Source: Caulobacter sp. X (GTDB taxonomy: Bacteria > Pseudomonadota > Alphaproteobacteria > Caulobacterales > Caulobacteraceae). Taken from it: a stretch of DNA of 64,000 nucleotides. The DNA is taken from contig NZ_PEGF01000001.1 in assembly GCF_002742635.1 (NCBI RefSeq), positions 248,001 to 312,000 on the forward strand. The letters are read 5' to 3'. Below the pieces are notes generated by a model that saw only the letters and a program-made list of their open reading frames with translations, did no database searches and was not told the origin of the DNA. The position numbers and the translations under genes were made by a program. The stretch's first letter is position 1, and each line of letters begins with the position of its first letter. Shown here one piece after another: positions 40,091 to 48,029 of this stretch.

Positions 40091-41068
40091 ATGGCCACGG
40101 TGATCGACACCCTCAAGGCTCGCGGCCCGGAAGACCGGGCGGCGCGCCACCCCGAAAAGCAGAACCGCCCCGACACGCCGGTGCTCCGCAAACCGGAATG
40201 GCTGCGGGTCCGCGCCCCGGGCTCGGGTCAGTACAACGAGACCAAGAGCATCGTGCGGGAGAACCGTCTGCACACGGTCTGCGAAGAGGCGGCTTGCCCG
40301 AACATCGGCGAGTGCTGGAGCCAGAAGCACGCGACCATGATGATCATGGGCGAGATCTGCACCCGCGCCTGCGCCTTCTGCAACGTCACCACCGGTCTGC
40401 CGACCCAGCTGGATCCGGACGAGCCGCGCCGCGTGGCCGAGGCGGTCGCCAAGATGGGCCTCAAGCACGTCGTCATCACCTCGGTGGACCGCGACGACCT
40501 GCTGGACGGCGGCGCCCGCCACTTCGCCGAGGTGGTCACGGCGATCCGCGCGGCCGCTCCGGGGACCACGATCGAGATCCTGACGCCCGACTTCCTGCGC
40601 AAGGAAGGCGCGGAGAACGTGGTGATCGACTCCAAGCCGGACGTCTTCAACCACAACCTCGAAACCGTGCCGCGGCTGTATCTCAAGATCCGCCCCGGCG
40701 CGCGCTACTACAATTCGCTGCGCCTGCTGGACCGCGTGAAGCAGCGCGATCCCTCCCAATTCACCAAGTCCGGCCTGATGGTCGGCCTCGGCGAGACCAA
40801 GGAGGAGGTCATGCAGGTCATGGACGACATGCGCTCGGCGGGTGTCGACTTCATAACCATCGGCCAGTACCTGCAGCCGACCCGCAAGCACGCAGCGGTC
40901 GAACGCTTCGTCACGCCCGAGGAGTTCAAGGCCTACGAGGCGATCGCCCGGGCCAAGGGCTTCCTGATGGTCTCGTCCAGCCCGCTGACGCGCTCGTCGC
41001 ACCACGCAGGCGACGATTTCGCCAAGCTGCAGGCCGCTCGCCGCGCGCTCGACGCCCGCAAGGCTTGA
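40091..41068 (+). CDS. lipA: Lipoyl synthase
   Basis: Radical SAM enzyme inserting two sulfurs into octanoyl groups on lipoyl domains, including those of PdhB and PdhC encoded upstream. From ATG 40091 the product has 325 residues. The auxiliary 4Fe-4S cluster cysteines are in [12 protein letters not shown], and the radical SAM cluster is [10 protein letters not shown] (CxxxCxxC). Then come [32 protein letters not shown] and [11 protein letters not shown], with the terminal [10 protein letters not shown] carrying the conserved Ser that ligates the auxiliary cluster. An ATG at 40031 would add 20 residues; I prefer 40091 for family length. The next gene starts five bases after the stop, so they are cotranscribed. 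Confidence 0.95.
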   Translation: MATVIDTLKARGPEDRAARHPEKQNRPDTPVLRKPEWLRVRAPGSGQYNETKSIVRENRLHTVCEEAACPNIGECWSQKHATMMIMGEICTRACAFCNVTTGLPTQLDPDEPRRVAEAVAKMGLKHVVITSVDRDDLLDGGARHFAEVVTAIRAAAPGTTIEILTPDFLRKEGAENVVIDSKPDVFNHNLETVPRLYLKIRPGARYYNSLRLLDRVKQRDPSQFTKSGLMVGLGETKEEVMQVMDDMRSAGVDFITIGQYLQPTRKHAAVERFVTPEEFKAYEAIARAKGFLMVSSSPLTRSSHHAGDDFAKLQAARRALDARKA

Positions 41069-41072
41069 CGCC

Positions 41073-41525
41073 TTGCATCGTCACGTGGTCACGCGCGTGC
41101 TGCCGTACGCGCCGGAAGAGCTGTTCCAGCTCGTCGGAGACGTCGAGGCCTATCCGAGCTTCGTGCCATGGATCACGGGCATGCGCACCTGGAACGGACG
41201 CGAGGACGGCGCGGTCAGTACGGTCGACGCCGAGGCCCAAGTGGGTTTCTCGTTCCTACGCGAGAAGTTCGCGACCCGCGTGTGTCGCGACCGCGAGGCC
41301 CTGAGCATCGACGTCAACCTGCTGTACGGGCCTTTCAAGCGGCTCGTGAACGCTTGGCGCTTCATTCCCGAAGACGGCGCGACCCGGATCGAATTCACGA
41401 TCGAATTCGCGTTCAAGTCGTTGATGCTCGATGCGCTGCTAGCGGCCAATGTCGACAAGGCCGCTGGCAAGCTCATCGCTTGTTTTGAAGACCGCGCGCG
41501 CCAGATTTACGGCGCGCGAGCCTAG
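41073..41525 (+). CDS. COQ10/RatA-like START-domain protein
   Basis: A 150-residue SRPBCC (START-like) protein. It shows YAPEELFQLVGDVEAYPSFVPWITGMRTW at the start (residues 11-39), typical of the COQ10/RatA family, then AEAQVGFSFLREKFATRV, LLYGPFKRLVNAWRFIP, ATRIEFTIEFAFKS and a C-terminal helix. Mitochondrial Coq10 binds ubiquinone and aids respiration; bacterial RatA in E. coli was described as a ribosome anti-association toxin. The ubiquinone role is the more likely one here. The start is TTG 41073, five bases after the lipA stop, with AAGGC as ribosome-binding site. Its end overlaps the convergent FUSC gene by four bases. Confidence 0.85.
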   Translation: MHRHVVTRVLPYAPEELFQLVGDVEAYPSFVPWITGMRTWNGREDGAVSTVDAEAQVGFSFLREKFATRVCRDREALSIDVNLLYGPFKRLVNAWRFIPEDGATRIEFTIEFAFKSLMLDALLAANVDKAAGKLIACFEDRARQIYGARA

Positions 41526-42634
41526 TCCTTCTGGGCCACGGCCTCCTCGATCCGCTCCTCGAAGTCGCCGAGATTGGCGAACAGGTTCTCGATCGCGAAC
41601 ACCAGGCCGAAGACGCGGGCCGCCCCGTCGAACTCAAGGTCGCGGGTGACGCCCTTCTCGCGCAGCCCCTGGAAACAGGTCTGGAAAGCCTGATGCGCCG
41701 TGGCGAAGGCGATGCGGTCGGGCTTCGGACCGCCGCCTAGTAAATCCGCGGAGGCTCTCAGGAAGCGGCTGCTGGCTTCCAGCATGTCCGCGGCGGCTGG
41801 ACCGATCGTGTCGGGCAATGGGCCTCGCAGAGCGCGGCTGACCATCACCGTGTCGTTGCGCAGGCGCCATAGCGTCCGGGGTAGGGCGTCTGACACCGAG
41901 CGGTCGCTCAGGCGGGTGGCGCTTTCGCGATCCGCCTCCGTCATCGCCGTCTGGAGCTTGGCGAGCGCGGCGCGCAGGTCGTCCTGCGCCTTGAGATAGT
42001 CGGTGGCGTCCGGCGCGCCGCGTAGCGCGGTGACGTGGCCCTCGAGGATACTCGCCTGCAGGCCGGCGATCTTCTGGATGCTCGCCACGACCGAGGCGTG
42101 AGCTCTGGCGGGAAAGATCAACAATGTCGCCGCAACGCCGACCAGGCTGCCGACCGTGATCTCGGCGACCCTCAGGCCAGCCGCGATCAGCGGATCCATG
42201 TGCGTCGTTGTGCCGATCAGCATGATCACGGCGGTGACCGGAGCGGCTTTCAGCGAGGGCCGGATCGAGACCACGAAGGCCAGCAGCGCCACCGTCACGC
42301 ACAGAATGACGCCGCCGTACTCGGGCCACCGCGAGTGGAGATAGGCCGCCGCGGCGCCAGCCAGCGCGCCGACAACAGTGCCCAGGAAGCGCTCGATCGA
42401 GGCGGTGATCGTCGCGCCCAGGCTGGCCTGGACGACGATCACGGCCGTGAATACCGCCCAATAGCCCTGCGGCAGGCGAAGCAGTGTCGCCAAGGCATAG
42501 GCGCCGCCCACGGCCGCGGAGACGCGGATCGCGTGACGGATCTCGGTCTTGCGAGTGGCGGCCGCCTTCAGCGCCCGTTGCGAGAGATTGGCGCCGGTGA
42601 AGCGCCGCCAGTCGCTGGGCGCGGTCTCCGGCAC
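41522..42634 (-). CDS. FUSC family membrane transporter
   Basis: A 370-residue inner-membrane protein with an N-terminal block of six predicted helices at about 35-185 (for example GGAYALATLLRLPQGYWAVF, FTAVIVVQASLGATI, LAGAAAAYLHSRWPEYGGVIL). A cytoplasmic helical domain follows (190-370). This is the half-size form of the fusaric acid resistance/YccS/AaeB family, which exports aromatic acids; the substrate is unknown. The start codon overlaps the cinA stop by one base, so it is translationally coupled downstream of ispDF and cinA. Its stop overlaps that of the COQ10-like gene on the other strand. Confidence 0.88.
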   Translation of the reverse strand: MPETAPSDWRRFTGANLSQRALKAAATRKTEIRHAIRVSAAVGGAYALATLLRLPQGYWAVFTAVIVVQASLGATITASIERFLGTVVGALAGAAAAYLHSRWPEYGGVILCVTVALLAFVVSIRPSLKAAPVTAVIMLIGTTTHMDPLIAAGLRVAEITVGSLVGVAATLLIFPARAHASVVASIQKIAGLQASILEGHVTALRGAPDATDYLKAQDDLRAALAKLQTAMTEADRESATRLSDRSVSDALPRTLWRLRNDTVMVSRALRGPLPDTIGPAAADMLEASSRFLRASADLLGGGPKPDRIAFATAHQAFQTCFQGLREKGVTRDLEFDGAARVFGLVFAIENLFANLGDFEERIEEAVAQKD

Positions 42635-43125
42635 TAGGCCACCGCCTCGCGCAGCATCTCCAGCGCCGTGACGATCGCCGCCAGCTGCACGGCCTGGCGC
42701 GTGTCGCCCAGGAACCGCTCATGTCGGTGGACGACCGAACGGTTGGCGCGGGCCACGGCGAAGTGCACGGTTCCGACTGGTTTCAACGGGGAGCCGCCGC
42801 CAGGGCCAGCGACGCCCGTGATCGCCACCGCGACGTGTCCATTGCTCTCACGCAGCGCGCCTTCGGCCATCATCCGGGCGACGGGCTCGGAGACCGCGCC
42901 GTGGTCGGCGATCAGGTCGCCGGGCACGCCCAGCATCTCGGACTTGGCGCGATTGGTGTAGGTCACGAAGCCGCGTTCGAAGACGTCAGACGCGCCGGGG
43001 ATCGCGCAGATCGCGCCGGCCACCAGGCCGCCCGTGCAGCTTTCCGCCGTCACCAGCCGCAGCGAACGACCGCGCGCCTCATCAATCAGCAGGCGGGCAA
43101 GAGTCTCTATCTCAAGCGGGAACAT
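42634..43125 (-). CDS. cinA: CinA family nicotinamide-nucleotide amidohydrolase (PncC)
   Basis: Deamidates nicotinamide mononucleotide to nicotinate mononucleotide, recycling NMN produced by DNA ligase. The 163-residue product is the stand-alone C-terminal CinA domain: VTAESCTGGLVAGAICAIPGAS (20-41), FERGFVTYTNRAKSEMLGV, AVSEPVARMMAEGAL, AVAITGVAGPGGGSPLKPVG and VHFAVA. Length matches PncC/YgaD, not the longer two-domain CinA. It is encoded between ispDF (35 bases upstream) and a FUSC transporter (one-base overlap). ATG 43125 has a purine-rich AAGCGGG upstream. Confidence 0.93.
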   Translation of the reverse strand: MFPLEIETLARLLIDEARGRSLRLVTAESCTGGLVAGAICAIPGASDVFERGFVTYTNRAKSEMLGVPGDLIADHGAVSEPVARMMAEGALRESNGHVAVAITGVAGPGGGSPLKPVGTVHFAVARANRSVVHRHERFLGDTRQAVQLAAIVTALEMLREAVA

Positions 43126-43160
43126 GCGGGTCTCCGTCTTCGCGCTTCAGCCTAACCGGT

Positions 43161-44309
43161 TCAGGCCGGAGTCTCGACCGCCACGACGGCCGAGGCCGCC
43201 AAGCCTTCGCCGCGACCGGTGAAACCCATCTTCTCGGTCGTGGTCGCCTTGACGCTGACCCGATCGACCGGAAGGCCCAGGATCTCCGCCAGCCGCTCAC
43301 GCATGGCCTGGCGGTGCGGTTTGATCTTGGGGCGCTCGCAGATCAGCGTCACATCGACATTGACGAGCGCGCCGCCCTTGGCGGTCACGAGATCGGCCGC
43401 GTGCTTGAGGAACTGGTCCGAAGACGCGCCCTTCCACTTCGGGTCGGTGGGGGGGAAGTGGTCGCCGATGTCGCCTTCGCCGATCGCGCCCAGGATGGCG
43501 TCGGTCAGGGCGTGGAGGCCCGCGTCGGCGTCCGAATGGCCGATCAGGGTCTCATCGTGCTTGATCGCGACGCCGCACAGCCAGACCTCTTCGCCCGGCC
43601 CCCAGCGGTGGGCGTCGAAACCTTGGCCGACACGGGTGACGCGCGCGGCGCCGGCTAGGCGTTCGGCCATGGCGAAGTCCTCTGGGTAGGTCAGTTTCAT
43701 CAAAAGCGGGTCGCCCGGCGCGATCGCGACGCGCCCTCCCGCGGCTTCGATCACTTGGACGTCGTCCGTGGGCTCGCCGCCGGTCCAGGCGGCGTAGGCG
43801 TCCAGCAGGGTCTGGCGACGGGCGGCCTGCGGGGTCTGGGCGCGCCACAGGTGTTCGCGGGAGGTCGTGACCGGGTTCTGGTCCGGCTCGGCGCGCTTTA
43901 GCGTGTCGGCGACGGGCAGGGCGGGCAGCACCCCGTCGGCGTCTTCCAGGGCATCCAGGACATCATGGATGGTCGTCTGAGCGAGCAGCGGGCGCGCGGC
44001 GTCGTGGATCAGGACAGGCTCGTCCGTCGGTCGATGGGCCAGGGCGGCGAGGCCGGCCTGGACCGAAAGGGCTCGGGTGGCGCCGCCTCGCGCCGGCCGC
44101 CAGCCGCCAAGGCCTTCAAGGACGGAGGGCAGGGCCGCCTGGCCATCTTCCGTCGTCACGATCACGAGCTCGGACGCGCCGGCCGCGAGGAAGGCCTCGA
44201 CCGACCACCTCAAAACGGGTTTGCCGGCCAGCATGCGCCATTGCTTGGCCTGGCCCGGGCCCGCTCGGGTTCCCGAGCCGGCGGCGACGATCACGGCGGA
44301 GAAGGTCAT
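43161..44309 (-). CDS. ispDF: Bifunctional IspD/IspF isoprenoid enzyme
   Basis: Fused enzyme of the methylerythritol phosphate pathway. Residues 1-220 are IspD, the MEP cytidylyltransferase (TFSAVIVAAGSGTRAG, GKPVLRWSVEAF, VLIHDAARPLL, RAQTPQAARR). About 225-382 are IspF, the MECDP synthase (RVGQGFDAHRW with zinc ligands Asp and His, GHSDADAGLHALTDAILGA, GDIGDHFPPTD, TTTEKMGFTGRGEGLAA). The fusion is usual in Alphaproteobacteria, while the intervening enzyme IspE is encoded elsewhere. ATG 44309 faces dusB across 99 bases. cinA follows 35 bases downstream on the same strand. Confidence 0.97.
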   Translation of the reverse strand: MTFSAVIVAAGSGTRAGPGQAKQWRMLAGKPVLRWSVEAFLAAGASELVIVTTEDGQAALPSVLEGLGGWRPARGGATRALSVQAGLAALAHRPTDEPVLIHDAARPLLAQTTIHDVLDALEDADGVLPALPVADTLKRAEPDQNPVTTSREHLWRAQTPQAARRQTLLDAYAAWTGGEPTDDVQVIEAAGGRVAIAPGDPLLMKLTYPEDFAMAERLAGAARVTRVGQGFDAHRWGPGEEVWLCGVAIKHDETLIGHSDADAGLHALTDAILGAIGEGDIGDHFPPTDPKWKGASSDQFLKHAADLVTAKGGALVNVDVTLICERPKIKPHRQAMRERLAEILGLPVDRVSVKATTTEKMGFTGRGEGLAASAVVAVETPA

Positions 44310-44408
44310 AGGGGGTGTTTAGTCGGACGACGGCTCATGTCCAGTCGATCCGGGCTTTACTGCGCCGCACAATGTGCCTAAAAAGAATGCTACGGGGATG
44401 ATCAGAAA

Positions 44409-45416
44409 ATGAGCAACAAGCTCGATGTCGGCGGGGTTTGCGTCCCCGGTCGGGTGTGGATCGCGCCCATGACCGGGGTCTCGGACCTGCCCTTCAGAGA
44501 AACGGCCACGGCGCTCGGCGCGCCCTATGTGGCGACGGAGATGGTGGCCAGCGCGGAGTTCGCGAAGGGGCGTCCCGACGTCGTCCGTCGCGCGGCTGTC
44601 GGCGATGGCTTGCCGCTGACGGTGATCCAGCTCGTCGGCCGCGACATCGACTTCATGGCCCAGGGCGCGCGGATGGCCGCCGAGGCTGGCGCCGAAATCA
44701 TCGACCTGAATTTCGGATGTCCCGCCAAGGAAGTCGCCGCCGGCGCGGCCTGTGGTTCAGCCCTCATGCGCGAGCCGGACTTGGCCGAGGCGCTGGTCGC
44801 GGCGGCCGTCGAGGCGGTCGACGTACCGGTGACCGTCAAGATGCGGCTCGGCTGGGACGACGCCAGCCGCAATGCGCCGGAGATCGCTGCGCGCGCCGAA
44901 GCGGTCGGCGCCAAGGCCATCACGGTTCACGGACGCACGCGCAACCAGTTTTACAAAGGCGTCGCCGACTGGTCCGCGGTGGCCGAGGTCAAGAAGGCCG
45001 TCTCGGTTCCACTGCTGGTCAATGGCGACATCGTCGATGGCGATAGCGCCCGGGCGGCGCTCGAACAGTCTGGCGCGGATGGCGTGATGGTCGGGCGCGG
45101 CGTGTATGGCCGTCCCTGGATCGCCGGAGCGATTGAAGCCGCACTGGACGGCCGCGGCTTCTCGGAGCCCGAGGCCGAGGAGCGTCTCGCCATCGCGCTC
45201 ACCCACTTCCGACGGAGCTTGTCGTTCTATGGCGAACGGCTGGGCCTGAAGATGTTCCGCAAGCACCTGGCTTCGTACATCGAAGCCGCGCCTTGGCCCG
45301 AAACGCCCGAAGCGCGCCGCGCGGCGCGCGCCACCTTGTGTCGCTTGGAAGATCCCGCCGCCGTTGAGGCCGCCCTGCGCGACCTCTGGCTGGTGGGCGG
45401 GAGATTAGCCGCATGA
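44409..45416 (+). CDS. dusB: tRNA-dihydrouridine synthase, DusB/NifR3 type
   Basis: FMN-dependent enzyme that reduces uridines in the tRNA D-loop. The 335-residue product shows APMTGVSDLPFRETATALGA, LVGRDIDFMAQGARMA, DLNFGCPAKEVAAGAACGSAL, VTVKMRLGWDD, AITVHGRTRNQFYKGVADW, LVNGDIV, and DGVMVGRGVYGRPW with a C-terminal helical domain. In Alphaproteobacteria it is historically called nifR3 because it precedes ntrB. ATG 44409 follows GGGGAT. Its stop overlaps the ntrB start (ATGA), so expression is coupled to the nitrogen regulators, although no role of the tRNA modification in nitrogen control is established. Confidence 0.95.
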   Translation: MSNKLDVGGVCVPGRVWIAPMTGVSDLPFRETATALGAPYVATEMVASAEFAKGRPDVVRRAAVGDGLPLTVIQLVGRDIDFMAQGARMAAEAGAEIIDLNFGCPAKEVAAGAACGSALMREPDLAEALVAAAVEAVDVPVTVKMRLGWDDASRNAPEIAARAEAVGAKAITVHGRTRNQFYKGVADWSAVAEVKKAVSVPLLVNGDIVDGDSARAALEQSGADGVMVGRGVYGRPWIAGAIEAALDGRGFSEPEAEERLAIALTHFRRSLSFYGERLGLKMFRKHLASYIEAAPWPETPEARRAARATLCRLEDPAAVEAALRDLWLVGGRLAA

Positions 45417-46543
45417 CCGACAGAGCCCGCGTACTGGGCGGTGTCGCCGCCGACGCCTTGAAGTCGGCGGCCTTCGATCTGAACCCCGAGCCCGCGCTCG
45501 TGGTGGATCGCGATGGCGGTCTCGTCGCCGTCAACGAGGCGGCCGAGGCGCTGTTCGGCCATGGTCTTTCCCTGCTGGCGCGCGGTCGCTTCCGCGCGGC
45601 CTTGCCGCCGGGTTCGGTGCTGGTCTCCCTGCTCGATCGGGCTATCTCCAAGGGCGCGCTGGTTCGTGAGCACGGGGTCGAGGTCAATCTCTTCGGCCAG
45701 CCGCCATTCGAGGCCGACGGCGCCGCCGCGCCGCTAGGGGACGGTTCGGTTTTGCTGACCCTTCACGTCAAGGGCGTGTTGGGTGTTGATCGCGGCGCGG
45801 ACTCCGCGGGCCTTCGCTCGGTTGTTGGGCTCGGCAAGATGCTGGCCCATGAGATCAAGAACCCGCTGGCCGGCATTCGCGGCGCCGCGCAGCTGCTCAA
45901 GACGGGCGCCAGCGCCGTCGATCAGCCGCTGGCCCAACTGATCGTCGACGAGACCGATCGCATTCGGCGGCTCGTCGACCGCATGGAGGCTTTCTCGGAC
46001 GACGCCCCGACCCCGCGCGAGCCGGTCAACATCCACCAGGTCCTGGACCGTGTGCGGGCCCTCGTGGCGAATGGCGTCGCCGACGGATTGCAGCTTAAGG
46101 AAAGCTACGACCCTTCGCTGCCGCCAGTCTGGGGGGATGAGGATCATCTGATCCAGATTTTCCTGAACCTGACCAAGAATGCGGCCGAGGCGGCGCATAT
46201 GCGCGGTGACGGGCGCGGCGCGATCTCGATCCATACGGCCTGGCGTCCCGGCGTGCGTGTTCGCGGCGCGGACGGCAAGACCACGAGCGGCGCGCCGATC
46301 GAGGTGCGGGTCATCGACAACGGCCCCGGCGTTCCGACCACCCTCCGCGACCACCTCTTCCAGCCCTTCGTGACGACCAAGGCCAACGGCACCGGTCTTG
46401 GTCTGGCGCTCGTGACCAAGCTGGTCACCGCTCATGGCGGGTTGATCGATTTCGAATCCGAGCCCGGCCGCACCGTGTTCCGCGTGCTGCTGCCCATCGC
46501 GCCGCAAAATGGCGCTCCCGATATTGTTTCCGGAGACGCGTGA
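45413..46543 (+). CDS. ntrB: Nitrogen regulation sensor histidine kinase NtrB
   Basis: Soluble kinase/phosphatase that receives the PII signal and phosphorylates NtrC under nitrogen limitation. The 376-residue product has an N-terminal PAS domain (about 20-120; [20 protein letters not shown]). The dimerisation/phosphotransfer helix carries His146 in [13 protein letters not shown]. The ATPase domain (about 240-370) has the N box [35 protein letters not shown] and [12 protein letters not shown] 45413 overlaps the dusB stop. Its TGA lies next to the ntrC start, with SD-like GGAG before it, so ntrB and ntrC are translated in sequence. No transmembrane segment is present, as expected for NtrB. Confidence 0.96.
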   Translation: MTDRARVLGGVAADALKSAAFDLNPEPALVVDRDGGLVAVNEAAEALFGHGLSLLARGRFRAALPPGSVLVSLLDRAISKGALVREHGVEVNLFGQPPFEADGAAAPLGDGSVLLTLHVKGVLGVDRGADSAGLRSVVGLGKMLAHEIKNPLAGIRGAAQLLKTGASAVDQPLAQLIVDETDRIRRLVDRMEAFSDDAPTPREPVNIHQVLDRVRALVANGVADGLQLKESYDPSLPPVWGDEDHLIQIFLNLTKNAAEAAHMRGDGRGAISIHTAWRPGVRVRGADGKTTSGAPIEVRVIDNGPGVPTTLRDHLFQPFVTTKANGTGLGLALVTKLVTAHGGLIDFESEPGRTVFRVLLPIAPQNGAPDIVSGDA

Positions 46544-46545
46544 AT

Positions 46546-47967
46546 ATGAACGCCGCGAGCAAGAAGATCCTGATCGCCGACGACGACAGCTCGGTCCGCC
46601 TGGTGCTCAGTCAAGCCTTCACCCGCCTGGGCTATCAGGTTCGCGCCACCGGCAACGCGACCACGCTTCTGAAGTGGGTCACCGACGGCGAGGGCGACCT
46701 GGTCGTCACCGACGTGATGATGCCCGACGAGAATGTCTTCGACGTCTTGCCGCGCATCCGCAAGGAACGGCCCAAGCTGCCGATCATCGTGATGAGCGCG
46801 CAGAACACCCTGCTGACCGCGGTCAACGCGGCGGATGCGGGCGCGTTCGAATATGTGTCGAAGCCGTTCGATCTGGATGATGTGACGGCGGCGGCGCGTC
46901 GGGCGCTGTCGCGGCCTGCCGATACCGAGGCCTCGAAGGCCCAGGCGCGCGCCATGCGGGACGAGCGCCTGCCGCTGATCGGCCGCTCCGCGCCGATGCA
47001 GGAGGTCTATCGCACTATCGCGCGTCTGGTCGGCGCTGACCTCACCGTTCTGATCCTCGGCGAAAGCGGCACCGGCAAGGAGTTGGTCGCCCGGGCGCTG
47101 CATGAACTTGGGCGCCGGCGCGATGGCAAGTTCGTGGTCCTGAACCTCGCCGCCGTGCCGCGCGAGCGGGTCGAGGTCGAGCTGTTCGGTCGCGGGGAGG
47201 GCGACAACGGCCGTCTCGTCGAGGCTGACGGCGGCACGCTGTTCCTGGACGAGATCGGCGACATGCCGCTGGACGCCCAGACTCGCCTGCTGCGGGTGAT
47301 CGACGGCACCGAACCCGTGATCAATCCGAAGACCGGCCGCCGGCCGAACGTGCGGATCATCGCCGCCACCAATCGCGACCTGCGCGGCCTGATCCAGCAG
47401 GGCCTGTTCCGCGAGGACCTCTTCTTCCGCCTCAACGTCGCGCCGGTGCGCCTGCCGCCGCTGCGCGACCGAGCCGAGGACATCCCCGATCTGGCGCGGA
47501 CCTTCCTGCTGCGCGCCGCCCGGGAGGGCCTGCCGGCCAAGACGATCGACCAGAGCGCTCTGGACCGCCTGAAGAGTTATCAGTGGCCGGGCAATGTGCG
47601 CGAGCTTGAGAACCTGATGCGCCGGATGTGCGCCCTCTACGCCGAGGAGCTGATCACCGCCCGCATCGTCGATCGCGAGCTTCAGGACCATACGCCGGCC
47701 GTGCGCTCGGAAGAGGGGCCCGTCACGCTCTCGACCTTGGTCGAGCGGCACCTGGCGTCGCATTTCGCCGACCAGCCCGATGGCGTGCCGCCGCCTGGGC
47801 TTTACGACCGCGTCCTGCAGGAGATCGAGCGCCCCTTGATCCAGCTCACGCTGTCGGCGACGCGCGGCAATCAGGTTCGCGCGGCTGAAATCCTGGGCCT
47901 CAACCGCAACACGCTTCGGAAGAAAATTCAGGACCTCGGCGTCGAAATGACCCGCGGTCGCCGCTGA
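46546..47967 (+). CDS. ntrC: Nitrogen response regulator NtrC lacking the GAFTGA loop
   Basis: Response regulator of the NtrBC pair. Receiver domain: acidic pocket near IADDD, phosphorylated Asp56 in [10 protein letters not shown], then Lys in [11 protein letters not shown]+ domain: Walker A GESGTGKE (172-179), Walker [14 protein letters not shown], sensor and arginine regions around ATNRDLRG and [10 protein letters not shown]. Fis-type helix-turn-helix near the end ([18 protein letters not shown]). The expected sigma-54 contact motif GAFTGA after ELFG is absent; instead [19 protein letters not shown] shortens the loop. The protein may therefore bind DNA and hydrolyse ATP yet not open sigma-54 promoters. 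Start ATG 46546; GTG 46540 is an alternative that overlaps the ntrB stop. Confidence 0.95.
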   Translation: MNAASKKILIADDDSSVRLVLSQAFTRLGYQVRATGNATTLLKWVTDGEGDLVVTDVMMPDENVFDVLPRIRKERPKLPIIVMSAQNTLLTAVNAADAGAFEYVSKPFDLDDVTAAARRALSRPADTEASKAQARAMRDERLPLIGRSAPMQEVYRTIARLVGADLTVLILGESGTGKELVARALHELGRRRDGKFVVLNLAAVPRERVEVELFGRGEGDNGRLVEADGGTLFLDEIGDMPLDAQTRLLRVIDGTEPVINPKTGRRPNVRIIAATNRDLRGLIQQGLFREDLFFRLNVAPVRLPPLRDRAEDIPDLARTFLLRAAREGLPAKTIDQSALDRLKSYQWPGNVRELENLMRRMCALYAEELITARIVDRELQDHTPAVRSEEGPVTLSTLVERHLASHFADQPDGVPPPGLYDRVLQEIERPLIQLTLSATRGNQVRAAEILGLNRNTLRKKIQDLGVEMTRGRR

Positions 47968-48007
47968 GCTGAAGCATTCGTAGCACATAGCTGTTGAATT
48001 CAGGGCA

Positions 48008-48029
48008 CACCCCCCTAAAATCAGGGGTG
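48008..48029 (+). promoter_or_regulatory. Hairpin covering the ntrY ribosome-binding site
   Basis: CACCCC (48008-48013) pairs perfectly with GGGGTG (48024-48029), directly before ATG 48030. The AGGGG that would act as Shine-Dalgarno is inside the stem, so folding should lower ntrY translation. Confidence 0.5.
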
